Source: Bacillota bacterium
Lineage (GTDB): Bacteria > Bacillota > Clostridia > Lachnospirales > Lachnospiraceae
Direction of reading: 5' to 3'
Length of the DNA: 64,000 nucleotides
Assembly: GCA_023435645.1 (NCBI GenBank)
Contig: JAEYRK010000001.1
Coordinates: forward strand, 1-64,000
Position numbers and translations under genes: made by a program. Below, in pieces: positions 8,662-16,988 of this stretch (position 1 is its first letter; the number at the start of each line of letters is the position of its first letter). The notes under the pieces are model-generated. The model saw nothing but the letters and a program-made list of their open reading frames with translations. It made no database searches and was not told where the DNA came from.

Positions 8662-9612
8662 TCAGCCGTGGGAAAAGGTCTCCAGCTTTCTCTCACCATA
8701 TAGTCTGTAGGACAAATCCTCCTTACCGATAATACCGCAGGCATCGGCTCTGCAATGCATGCAATGCCGAAATTGCGGCAGATATTGCCCCGCGATTTGA
8801 CGGGCCTGATTGATCTGTCCGCAGGTCGGTGCCGGAATATCCTTCATCTCATGCTGTGGAATCAGCGGAATCATATTATGGATGGAGGCTCCGGCTGCTT
8901 TGACCTCCCTGGCTATTTCTCCGATATGAAAATCATTAATTCCGGGAATGAGTACCGTATTGACCTTTACTATGATCCCCTGCTCACTGGCCTCTCTGAT
9001 CCCCTTCAGCTGCTGCTCCGACAGGATGGCTGCCGCTTCTGTACCGGTATATTTTTTACCCTCCCAGAAGATGTGAGCATATATTTTTTCACCTATTTCC
9101 GGATTAACAGCATTTACAGTAACGGTAATCGTTCTGACTCCTACCCGCTGAAGCTCCGCTATTCTTCCTGGCAGGGCCAGTCCATTGGTGCTAAGACATT
9201 TGATTAACTGCGGATATGCTTCATGGACCAGACGGAAGGCCTCCAGGCTATGGCTGGTGGCCAGGGTGTCTCCCGGCCCGGCGATTCCCACGACAGTGAT
9301 CTCCGGGCACAGCTCCAATGCCCGCCGGACGGTATCCACTGCTTCCTCCGGCCTTAATATTCCATTTGCCACCCCCGGCCTCTGCTCCCCTCGATTGCAG
9401 GTCCGAAGGCAGTACTTGCACTGGATATTGCAGGAGGGGCTGATGGGAAGATGGAGCCTCCCTTTCTTTCCATGGGCACTGCCCTGAAAGCAGGGATGCT
9501 CCGTTAGTAATGTTTCCGAAGGGGATCTTGATTCCGAAGGAATCAATGCTTCCCCGGGATGCTCTTTTCTATTGATTTGGTATTCTATCTCTGCCGCATA
9601 CTGATTCAACAT
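8662..9612 (-). CDS. nifB: NifB-like radical SAM protein (nitrogenase cofactor core synthesis)
   Basis: NifB fuses two [4Fe-4S] clusters with a SAM-derived carbide to make NifB-co, precursor of all nitrogenase cofactors. The 316-aa product has the conserved HPCF (about 39-42), the radical SAM motif CNIQCKYC (Cys61, Cys65, Cys68), the RPGV motif near 78, GIAGPGD near 115 and the C-terminal HCMHCRADACG typical of NifB. It lacks the fused NifX-like domain of longer NifB proteins, but a separate NifX-like gene lies just upstream. A GGAGCG ribosome binding site precedes the ATG. Its presence argues that the D/K proteins carry a NifB-derived cofactor rather than a tetrapyrrole substrate. It is the last cargo gene before the recombinase. 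Confidence 0.93.
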   Translation of the reverse strand: MLNQYAAEIEYQINRKEHPGEALIPSESRSPSETLLTEHPCFQGSAHGKKGRLHLPISPSCNIQCKYCLRTCNRGEQRPGVANGILRPEEAVDTVRRALELCPEITVVGIAGPGDTLATSHSLEAFRLVHEAYPQLIKCLSTNGLALPGRIAELQRVGVRTITVTVNAVNPEIGEKIYAHIFWEGKKYTGTEAAAILSEQQLKGIREASEQGIIVKVNTVLIPGINDFHIGEIAREVKAAGASIHNMIPLIPQHEMKDIPAPTCGQINQARQIAGQYLPQFRHCMHCRADACGIIGKEDLSYRLYGERKLETFSHG

Positions 9613-9649
9613 ATCGCTCCATTTCTATGCTCCGCTTTGAGCCAATCCA

Positions 9650-10015
9650 TTACTGCCTGTTTGCTATCTTTTCAAAATATCGATGCTTCTTCAGATACAG
9701 GAGATAGCCTTCTGTTAGCTCCTGAATTAAGCCCTTGATTTCTATGAGCTGCAGCCCACGCTGCTGCAGATAGGAATGAACATAATTTCCTGCTTGAACG
9801 ACAAAGACCGCATGACAATCCCCGATCAGGTCCACACTGGCATGGATCGAGCTGTCATCATGGACACCGCCATGGCAGGAGGGAGTATTTTCTCTTTTGC
9901 CGATGATATACCACTCTTTACTTTCCTCATTGATCTCTACAATCCAGAACGCAGGGGTATGGCCGAAGTGCTGATTCACTACAATTCCGTCCTTGGAGGC
10001 AAATGCCAATTTCAT
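9650..10015 (-). CDS. NifX/NafY-type dinitrogenase cofactor-binding protein
   Basis: This 121-aa protein is a NifX-family (dinitrogenase iron-molybdenum cofactor biosynthesis) domain that in other systems binds and shuttles NifB-co or its products. It opens with MKLAFASKDG and the motif VNQHFGHTPAFWI, the family hallmark. A HVHDD-like stretch (CHGGVHDDSS) adds possible metal ligands. The start at 10015 follows AGGTGGGAG; the longer frame from 10048 overlaps the preceding gene without a site. In many organisms this domain is fused to the end of NifB; here it is a separate gene 37 bp upstream of it. Confidence 0.85.
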   Translation of the reverse strand: MKLAFASKDGIVVNQHFGHTPAFWIVEINEESKEWYIIGKRENTPSCHGGVHDDSSIHASVDLIGDCHAVFVVQAGNYVHSYLQQRGLQLIEIKGLIQELTEGYLLYLKKHRYFEKIANRQ

Positions 10016-10044
10016 AACTCCCACCTCATTTCTTCTCTCTACCA

Positions 10045-10833
10045 TCATAAATAGTAATCAACCGTTTCCTCCTTGGCAAAATCAAGAATCTCCAGAATTT
10101 CCTTACGGATATTAATAAAATCACTGCCGTTCCTGTTCCTCGGATATGTGTTGCTTACCTGAAAGATCTTTCGCACTCTACCCGGCTTAGGCGACATAAT
10201 GATAATCCGGTTGGATAGATAGATTGCCTCATCCACATCATGGGTGATCATCACAATGGTCATATGCTTTTCCTGCCATATTCTGTATAGCTCCTCCTGC
10301 ATATTCATCCTAGTGAAGGCATCCAAAGCACCGAAGGGTTCATCCAGAAATAATGCGTCTGGTTCACAGGCCAGGGCACGAACCAAGGATATCCGCTGAG
10401 CCATCCCTCCTGACAGCTGGTGTGGATAGGAGTGTTCAAATTCTGTTAAATCTACCAGCCTCAGCAATTCGTCCACGATATGCTTCTTTTTCTTATAGGT
10501 TCCCTGCGCCTTTAACCCAAAGGCGATATTTTCCCTAACGGTCAGCCAGGGGAATAGTGTTGGCTCCTGAAAAGCAAAGCCCCTTTTTTCACTGGGTCCT
10601 TCAATTTCAACCCCATCAAAATAGACCTTCCCCCTGGTTGGCTGCTCCAGGCCGGTAATCAGGCGCAGGAGGGTGGATTTACCGCAGCCGCTGGCTCCGA
10701 CGATGGAGACAAACTCTCCCGGCTCAATTGCTATGCTTACCTTATCCAGAGCAGTAATTGTACTGTTTACATCATTTCTTGCGAATATCTTTGTAATCTC
10801 ATCTACCTTGACATAGCCTCTCGCTTCCATCAT
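10045..10833 (-). CDS. ABC transporter ATP-binding protein, nitrate/sulfonate/taurine type (SsuB/TauB-like)
   Basis: This 262-aa ATPase energises the importer encoded with the two genes upstream. It shows Walker A GASGCGKST near residue 50, the Q-loop in FQEPTLFPW, signature LSGGMAQR near 145, Walker B ALFLDEPFGALD near 165 and the H-loop ITHD. The LFPWLTVRENI segment is typical of the SsuB/TauB/NrtD branch. Its ATG overlaps the permease stop by 4 bp (ATGA), indicating translational coupling. The presence of this uptake system inside a nitrogenase-like operon suggests import of the substrate of that enzyme; sulfonates or other small organosulfur compounds are plausible but unproven. Confidence 0.92.
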   Translation of the reverse strand: MMEARGYVKVDEITKIFARNDVNSTITALDKVSIAIEPGEFVSIVGASGCGKSTLLRLITGLEQPTRGKVYFDGVEIEGPSEKRGFAFQEPTLFPWLTVRENIAFGLKAQGTYKKKKHIVDELLRLVDLTEFEHSYPHQLSGGMAQRISLVRALACEPDALFLDEPFGALDAFTRMNMQEELYRIWQEKHMTIVMITHDVDEAIYLSNRIIIMSPKPGRVRKIFQVSNTYPRNRNGSDFINIRKEILEILDFAKEETVDYYL

Positions 10834-11846
10834 CGTACTACCCCCTCCTGCCAGCGCAATACCCGTTTTTTAATCAAAGCAAAGACCAGATTTACTGCAG
10901 TGAAGGTGAGGCATATAATGATCACTGCGGAATACATTTTCGCAAATTCTGCCCAGCCTCTCTGCCAGTTGATATACCAGCCAAGTCCTGATTCAACCCC
11001 CATCATCTCAGCTACAATAAGTGCAGTACAGGCGACACTCATTCCCTGGGTCAGACCCTGGAAGATGTTTGGCATGGCAGCCGGTATAGCAACCTTAAAT
11101 ATCAGTCTGAATTCCTTCGCCCCCAGGGTTTTTGCCACTTCAAAAAAGGACTTCTTTACATTGGATACTCCGGAATAGGTGGTCATGGTAACCGGATACC
11201 ATACCCCCAGAGCTATGATAAATACGCTTCCTCGAAATAAGGAGCTGGAGACGATCAGTATGATGGGAAGCCATGTAGTAGAGGGTATGGGCCCAATAAT
11301 CTTCAGTAAGGGGGATACCCAGTAATTCACCCGCTTATACCATCCGGTTAATACACCGGTGATAAGACCGGCAATGGCACCTGTAAAAAATCCTGAAAAT
11401 AAAAGGATGAGGGAATGGGAGATGCAATCCAGAAGTAAGAGGCGGTCATCCACGATGGCCTTCAGAATTCTGTCCGGCCAAGGAAAATACGGCATCATCA
11501 ACCTTCCTGTCTTTAAGGTATTATAGTCATAAAGGATCAGCCCCAGGATTAGTACCGTATAGATGGGTGCATTCTTTAATAAAAATTTATAGGCCCTTTT
11601 ACTGTTAAAGCCTGCGATAAAAACCCCCGACAATACCACTGTCACAAAACCGATTAAGGAAGGATAGAGATTGGTTTTCGTATTCATACCGAAGTCGGGT
11701 ACATAAAAATATTGGAATAATAGAAGGGCTGCTGCCAAAATCGGTGAAGCACATAGGATGCGATTCAGTACTACACGCAGCCTTGTAATCGGCTTCTCCT
11801 CCAGCTCTATCAATTCTCCGACTGTTATATTGTCTATTTTACTCAT
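10830..11846 (-). CDS. ABC transporter permease, nitrate/sulfonate/taurine type (SsuC/TauC-like)
   Basis: The membrane subunit of the importer. The C-terminal 240 residues form a standard BPD_transp_1 permease with the EAA-type loop (FFEVAKTLGAKEFRLIFKVAIPAAMPNIFQGL) near residues 235-270. At 338 aa it is longer than usual (about 250-280): an N-terminal extension of roughly 90 residues contains two additional hydrophobic helices. I start it at 11846 (MSKIDNITV) because GGGAGG lies directly upstream; the frame continues to 11900 without such a site. It is followed by the ATPase with a 4-bp overlap and preceded closely by the binding protein. Confidence 0.9.
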   Translation of the reverse strand: MSKIDNITVGELIELEEKPITRLRVVLNRILCASPILAAALLLFQYFYVPDFGMNTKTNLYPSLIGFVTVVLSGVFIAGFNSKRAYKFLLKNAPIYTVLILGLILYDYNTLKTGRLMMPYFPWPDRILKAIVDDRLLLLDCISHSLILLFSGFFTGAIAGLITGVLTGWYKRVNYWVSPLLKIIGPIPSTTWLPIILIVSSSLFRGSVFIIALGVWYPVTMTTYSGVSNVKKSFFEVAKTLGAKEFRLIFKVAIPAAMPNIFQGLTQGMSVACTALIVAEMMGVESGLGWYINWQRGWAEFAKMYSAVIIICLTFTAVNLVFALIKKRVLRWQEGVVR

Positions 11847-11863
11847 GACTACCTCCCAGCTCC

Positions 11864-12940
11864 TTAATCTGCAAGCTTCTCTAAGGCGTAGGAATGCCAT
11901 AGCTGTTGCTTTAGCTGATCCACATTAATATTCACATCAATTACTCCGAGATTTTGATATTCCTTGATGGAATCATTGATCGATTTATCCGTCTGTTCAT
12001 TTGTCCGGACAAAATCATATAATTCCAGCAGGCTGGTGATATATGCTACTTCACCGCTCACATGTCCTTTATCAATCAGAATTTGAGCCGTCTCTTCCTT
12101 ATTATCCTGTACCCATAGACTGGCTTTATAGATTGCACGGCTTATTTTCTCAGAGGTAATCGGATTCTCCTCCAGAAACTTACCGGACAGACCCAGTACA
12201 CAGCAGGTTTCATCCGAAAAATCCTCATCCAGAGTGGTGGAGCGAATTCGTTTGACCAGTCCCTGCTGAACCCATTTTTCAGCCATCTGATCTCCGGCAA
12301 TAGCCACCTCTATCTCACCGTTCTGCAGAAGGAGCAGCAGCTGGTCTGCGGGAAAATCACTCCAGGTAAAGTCCTCCGGCTTTAGGTTATCATGAGCAAT
12401 CATACGATAGCCGATGTTATGATTGGTCCCTCCGATACCGCCGCTAATGCCGATCACACTGCCCTTCGCATCCTCAAAGGTATTAATCGCAGAATCTGCC
12501 AGAACGATCGCTGAAGTACATCCCGTATGAAGCCCCAGGGTAAACACCAGGTTCACTCCGTTTGTAATGGGCTTCAGCCATCCGGCAATCATACCTGCCG
12601 AGGTATCAATTTTTCCTCCGGAAATCGCATCTCTCGGACTCTCTGACTTCGTTAATTCCGTCGTCAGCCCCTCTGCAGCAAAGAATCCCTTTTCATGGGC
12701 AATCGCAATCGCCCCCTGGCATAAGCCGCCGTCATAGCCGATATGAATGATCCTGCTGGCAGCCGGCTCCTTTTGAAAAGCCGCTTCCTTCTCCTCCTCT
12801 GTAAGCTCCGCTCCGCTATCCTTCTGATCCGCCTTGTTTTGACCGCCGGTTTCTACCTTTTTCTTGCAGCCCACTGCTGCCAGAACTGCGATTAAGACCA
12901 ATAGTATAAATAATATTCCTTTACTTCCTCTCACTTTCAT
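11864..12940 (-). CDS. ABC transporter substrate-binding lipoprotein (SsuA/NrtA-like)
   Basis: A 358-aa extracytoplasmic solute-binding protein anchored by a lipid. The signal peptide has a hydrophobic core at residues 9-23 and a lipobox ending in Cys25 (LAAVGC), followed by a charged linker rich in Lys, Glu and Asp. The mature part matches the NMT1/SsuA fold: IHIGYDGGLCQGAIAIAHEKG, then GLTTELTKSESPRDAISGGKID and a GxxxG-rich IGISGGIGGTNHN segment. The start at 12940 follows GGAGG. Position between the nitrogenase-like structural genes and the permease suggests that ligand uptake and reduction are linked. Confidence 0.9.
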   Translation of the reverse strand: MKVRGSKGILFILLVLIAVLAAVGCKKKVETGGQNKADQKDSGAELTEEEKEAAFQKEPAASRIIHIGYDGGLCQGAIAIAHEKGFFAAEGLTTELTKSESPRDAISGGKIDTSAGMIAGWLKPITNGVNLVFTLGLHTGCTSAIVLADSAINTFEDAKGSVIGISGGIGGTNHNIGYRMIAHDNLKPEDFTWSDFPADQLLLLLQNGEIEVAIAGDQMAEKWVQQGLVKRIRSTTLDEDFSDETCCVLGLSGKFLEENPITSEKISRAIYKASLWVQDNKEETAQILIDKGHVSGEVAYITSLLELYDFVRTNEQTDKSINDSIKEYQNLGVIDVNINVDQLKQQLWHSYALEKLAD

Positions 12941-13034
12941 AATAACCTCCATTCTGCTGCTTTACAGCCTCCCTATTCTATTGACAACAAGGAATTTTAC
13001 CCGTCGCCACCCTTTGCTCGCTCCTTACAATCAC

Positions 13035-14552
13035 CTATTTGATATAGCTGAAGGCATTCCTGTCATACCACTCCCGATGATAGGGCTGTTTCACATGCTC
13101 CCGAAGCCTTCTTTGATAAGAGGGATTTCTCATGGAAAACCCAATCCGTTTGGTAAGATCAAATAATCCTCTGTATCCAAAGAAGCATTTATCTACATGG
13201 AATAATTGAAGAGAGGGTATTCCAAGCTTAGCAACCAGACCGTTGGTACCGTTATGAATCACCGCCAAATCCGGTTTCAAGGCCAAGATCTGATTGACCA
13301 GCTCAAAAGCCTGATTACTGACGGAGACAGGTACCTCTGGCAGCTCCTCATTCAAGACCTCATATACAGGCTCTGCTCCATCGTCAAAATGATAAGCTCG
13401 GATGCTGATCACCTTCATACCCAGCTCCTTCAGTAGAATTGCTTCCGCAGCAACCCGGATCACGCCTCCTCCGATCAAGACCCGTTTATCCTTCAGGTTT
13501 TCCAGATAAGGCACGATTGCCTTCTGTACCCTTTCCTCCTCCTGATCTGCCAGCCGTGCTGCCCGCTCCTCCAGTCCGAAATGCTTTGCGATTGCCATCA
13601 ACCATTCTCTTGTTGCTTTCAGACCGATGGGCATTCCCTGTATCACATAGGGTATCCCGTAGGTCTTTTCCAGGTACTTTAGTATGTAATCATCATGTAC
13701 ATTGCACATACTGACATTTAAGGCCGCCTGAGATATGTGTCTGATTTCCTCTGCCGAGGAATACTCTGCATAGATTTGAACCTCTAAGTCAAGGGCATTC
13801 AGCAGACGAATCAGCTCCTTCTCATCCTCCGGTCCGATGGAGGTAGCATTAAATAAGTTAACCGTATGCTTCTTTTTGTACTGGTATTTCTTGACCGCCA
13901 GCTCATAATTTGGATCCGTTGGTTCAAAGGGTATATAATCCTTGTAGGGGACCGGATCAAAGGGCAGGTGCTTCAATATCCCATGGTAGAAGGTATCATA
14001 GGCAGTAGCAACGACTCTGCTTCGAAAGCCCGGACAGTGAAGGGATACAATCCTGGCTGCGGTAGCTTCGCCGGCAGTCTTTACCACCTCCTCAATATCG
14101 TCACCGATAATATTGGGGGCACAGGTAGCAACAACAAAGATTATTTCCGGACGAAATTCCCGGTCCGCATATTCAATGGTTTCCCGAAGCTTCGCTTCTC
14201 CGCCTCCAATCACATCGGTCTCTCTTAGGTTTGTGCTTAGCCAGATGAGGGGCTTTGGCTGTTTCCCCCTGCTGACATTCCCCTTTCGGGCACCGGAATC
14301 CATCATATGCAGCTGGGCTCCGCATCCGATCGGGCCATGCATGATGATTACGGAGTTATCGATGGTGGTAGCCATCATCAGTGTCAGTGCCATTTGACAG
14401 GAATTTGCCTGCCAGAAGCTTCTCTTCTTCCCTAACAAGCATCCTTCTCTGGAGCATTGAAGCAGGTCACAGCCTTTTCCCTCAGGGAAGGCATCCCCTA
14501 TCCTCAGCCGCAGATCCCGTATCGGAGGAATTTTTTGCTCATAATAACCCAT
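13035..14552 (-). CDS. NifD-like nitrogenase component 1 alpha subunit (non-canonical active site)
   Basis: A 505-aa oxidoreductase/nitrogenase component 1 protein, expected to pair with the NifK-like subunit. The three P-cluster ligand positions are present: Cys52, Cys77 in HGPIGCG and Cys144 in ATCAPNIIGDD, with the spacing of NifD Cys62, Cys88 and Cys154. The cofactor ligands also align: Cys283 (LNVSMCNVHDD) with NifD Cys275 and His452 (LFHVDKCFFGYRG) with NifD His442. In contrast, in the CEGFR-type segment (here C173-P-G-F-R177) the residues matching nitrogenase Gln191 and His195 are Val181 and Tyr185. This points to a true metallocluster enzyme with a substrate other than N2. A clear AAAGGAG site precedes the ATG. 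It probably acts on an organosulfur substrate, but that is inference. Confidence 0.9.
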   Translation of the reverse strand: MGYYEQKIPPIRDLRLRIGDAFPEGKGCDLLQCSREGCLLGKKRSFWQANSCQMALTLMMATTIDNSVIIMHGPIGCGAQLHMMDSGARKGNVSRGKQPKPLIWLSTNLRETDVIGGGEAKLRETIEYADREFRPEIIFVVATCAPNIIGDDIEEVVKTAGEATAARIVSLHCPGFRSRVVATAYDTFYHGILKHLPFDPVPYKDYIPFEPTDPNYELAVKKYQYKKKHTVNLFNATSIGPEDEKELIRLLNALDLEVQIYAEYSSAEEIRHISQAALNVSMCNVHDDYILKYLEKTYGIPYVIQGMPIGLKATREWLMAIAKHFGLEERAARLADQEEERVQKAIVPYLENLKDKRVLIGGGVIRVAAEAILLKELGMKVISIRAYHFDDGAEPVYEVLNEELPEVPVSVSNQAFELVNQILALKPDLAVIHNGTNGLVAKLGIPSLQLFHVDKCFFGYRGLFDLTKRIGFSMRNPSYQRRLREHVKQPYHREWYDRNAFSYIK

Positions 14553-14599
14553 ATTGACTCCTTTCTGTATCCTTGCTCATTCATGTCGAACTGCCTCCA

Positions 14600-15937
14600 C
14601 TACTTATTTGAAATTAAGGAATTCACGATGTCCTCCAGCAGATGCAGCCCACCCCGATATCCGGCATAGCCTCTGTCCACGATCAGACGATTTGCCAGAG
14701 GAAAGCTGACCGGTAGATAACTCAGTCCTCGATTTAATGCCAAATCCTTCTCTAATCTGCTTCCGATCAGAAACAGAGGAGTATTCCCATCATCGTAATA
14801 TGCCTCACCGCCGTTTCTCTTGTGCCGCAGCGTTATGTCTTTGGCTATTCTGGAGGTGTCGGTCTCAAATAATAGTTCCCCGTTAAAGCCCTGTTCTGAG
14901 AATATCTGCTTAAGCTCCTCCTTCGCTTCCTCGGTGAGAATATTGGTTACATAGAGATCGCTTGTGATCCAACCCAGCTCCCTCTCCGCGAAGGAGGCGT
15001 AAGGTATCAGCTCATTGGCATTAGACACCAGGGAAAGATAGAATTTATATTCTCCGTCCGCAAACATATCCGCAGTTCGTTCAAAGTATCCGTAGTAAAT
15101 ATGATTCTCTTCCCGGATCACCTCTTCAATGAGCTCCGGATCCAGTTCCAGCTGCTCTCCCACCTCCCTAAGGAAGCGGTCCGTAGCCTCCGGTCCGATC
15201 GGAAGATCAGTGATATAATAGGGGATGCCATGCTTTTGCTCTGCATTCTTGGCAAATTCCACTCCGTAGATACGGGAGAAAACAATGTTTAGGGCTGCCC
15301 TAGGGAAGGCCCGTATATTTTCAAAGCTTTGATCCGGAGTGAAAAAGGTATTCACACGAAGACCGATCCTCTGAAGGATGCGCTTTAATTCCTCAAGATT
15401 CCCCCGAAAGAGCGGATCGTAGCCGGGGATTAATCCAAACAGGTTTACCAGCTTATCGTCCTTGGCATCGGAGCGTCTTAAAAATCGATTAAAGATACCC
15501 TCCAGTACAAGCTCATAACCCCGATAGGCATCTCCCTGAAAGCTTGGGGTACTGATGGCAATCACCGGAGTCTCAAGGTCCTGGCATTCACTGACGGCTC
15601 CCTGAACATCATCCCCAATCATTTCAGTCATACAACCGGTTACCACTACAAATAAACTCGCATCAATCAATTCTTCTGTATTTTTAATCTGTTCCACCAA
15701 GCGGTCAAAGCCCCCAAATACGATCTCAGACTCTGTAATACCGGAGGTCGGAGTGCTCTGCCCGGAGCAATAGCCTGCTCCAAGATATCCTGAGCCTGCC
15801 GATATCGCACCACTGAGATTACCGGCGCAACCTAATGCGGTATGAGAAATTGCAACTACCCGCGGCAGCGAGCCTATGGTTACCAGGGCTCCTCCCAAGG
15901 CACAGGAGGTCCGTGGTCTTTCAATAAAGCAACTCAT
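14600..15937 (-). CDS. NifK-like nitrogenase component 1 beta subunit
   Basis: A 445-aa partner of the NifD-like protein. It has the three P-cluster cysteine positions of beta subunits: Cys12 (TSCALGGA), Cys37 (ALGCAGNL) and Cys102 (VVTGCMTEMIGDD); the 25-residue gap between the first two equals that of NifK Cys70-Cys95. The long N-terminal arm of Azotobacter NifK is missing, so the first ligand is only 12 residues from the start, as in many nitrogenase-like proteins. It starts at 15937 after an AAGGGAGA site; the frame to 15973 has no such signal. It lies between cysteine synthase and the NifD-like gene, so the order is K before D. It could alternatively be called NifE/N-like, but no second D/K pair exists here. 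Confidence 0.88.
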   Translation of the reverse strand: MSCFIERPRTSCALGGALVTIGSLPRVVAISHTALGCAGNLSGAISAGSGYLGAGYCSGQSTPTSGITESEIVFGGFDRLVEQIKNTEELIDASLFVVVTGCMTEMIGDDVQGAVSECQDLETPVIAISTPSFQGDAYRGYELVLEGIFNRFLRRSDAKDDKLVNLFGLIPGYDPLFRGNLEELKRILQRIGLRVNTFFTPDQSFENIRAFPRAALNIVFSRIYGVEFAKNAEQKHGIPYYITDLPIGPEATDRFLREVGEQLELDPELIEEVIREENHIYYGYFERTADMFADGEYKFYLSLVSNANELIPYASFAERELGWITSDLYVTNILTEEAKEELKQIFSEQGFNGELLFETDTSRIAKDITLRHKRNGGEAYYDDGNTPLFLIGSRLEKDLALNRGLSYLPVSFPLANRLIVDRGYAGYRGGLHLLEDIVNSLISNK

Positions 15938-15987
15938 AGTTGTCTCCCTTCTTTGATTTACTATCGCTTCCATCCAGCCGTTCCAAC

Positions 15988-16920
15988 TTAGACTTGGTAC
16001 AATCCGGTTGATAGGTAACGCTCCCCGGTATCCGGCAGTAGGGCGACAATTGTCTTCCCCCTGTTCTCCCTCCGCTTAGCAATCTGCTTTGCTGCATATG
16101 CACAGGCTCCGGAGGATATTCCTACCAGCAGACCTTCCAATCTTCCCAGCTGCCTGGAGGTATCAAAGGCTTCCTCATTGCGTACCTTGTAAATCTCATC
16201 AATGTATTCCCTCTCAAACACCTTGGGGACAAAGCCTGCTCCGATTCCCTGTATCCTGTGGGGCCCCGGCTGTCCTCCCGATAACACCGGAGAGTCAAAG
16301 GGTTCTACTGCTACAATCTGTATCTTGGGGTTCCTCTCCTTTAGCCCCTTAGCAACTCCCGTAACGGTTCCTCCCGTACCGACACCGGCGACAAAGATAT
16401 CAACCTCCCCATCGGTATCCTTCCAGACCTCCTCTGCCGTAGTATACTGATGAATGCGGGAGTTTGCCGGATTCTCAAACTGCTGTAGTATGATACTGTT
16501 GGGTATTTGTATATTTAACTGCTCTGCTTTTCGTATTGCACCCCTCATTCCATCAGCACCCGGTGTCAGTTCAACATTTGCCCCCAGAGCCTTCAGCAGG
16601 GTTCTTCGCTCCACGCTCATGGTTTCCGGCATCGTAAGAATTATTTTATAACCCTTGGCTGCGGCTACAAAGGCTAAGCCGACTCCGGTATTACCGCTGG
16701 TTGGCTCAATAATTACCGTATCCTGATTCACTAAGCCCTTTTCCTCTGCGTCAGTAATCATAGCATAAGCGATTCTGTCCTTTACGCTGCCTGCCGGATT
16801 GAAATATTCCAGCTTAAAGTACAGCTCATAATCCAATTTCTCCTGCTTCAGGAATTGATTCGGCTTTAGTAGTGGAGTGTTTCCGATCAGGTCTGTAAGA
16901 TTTTGTGCTACTCTTTTCAT
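15988..16920 (-). CDS. cysK: Cysteine synthase (O-acetylserine sulfhydrylase A type)
   Basis: This PLP enzyme makes cysteine from O-acetylserine and sulfide. The 310-aa product has the expected length, the PLP lysine Lys47 in PAGSVKDR, the TSGNTGVG substrate loop near 72, the GVGTGGTVTG phosphate-binding loop near 178 and the C-terminal GISSGA motif. An AGGAGGGGG ribosome binding site precedes the ATG at 16920; the longer frame back to 17067 overlaps the NifH-like gene. It lies between the H and K genes of the nitrogenase-like operon. That suggests the reductase releases sulfide, or a thiol, that is fixed directly into cysteine or an S-substituted cysteine. That link is inferred from gene order. 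Confidence 0.95.
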   Translation of the reverse strand: MKRVAQNLTDLIGNTPLLKPNQFLKQEKLDYELYFKLEYFNPAGSVKDRIAYAMITDAEEKGLVNQDTVIIEPTSGNTGVGLAFVAAAKGYKIILTMPETMSVERRTLLKALGANVELTPGADGMRGAIRKAEQLNIQIPNSIILQQFENPANSRIHQYTTAEEVWKDTDGEVDIFVAGVGTGGTVTGVAKGLKERNPKIQIVAVEPFDSPVLSGGQPGPHRIQGIGAGFVPKVFEREYIDEIYKVRNEEAFDTSRQLGRLEGLLVGISSGACAYAAKQIAKRRENRGKTIVALLPDTGERYLSTGLYQV

Positions 16921-16988
16921 AATCCCCCTCCTTGATATATTTGAATGCATGATGAATTCATGAAATAAAGCCTGTTTAAGCCCATCCG

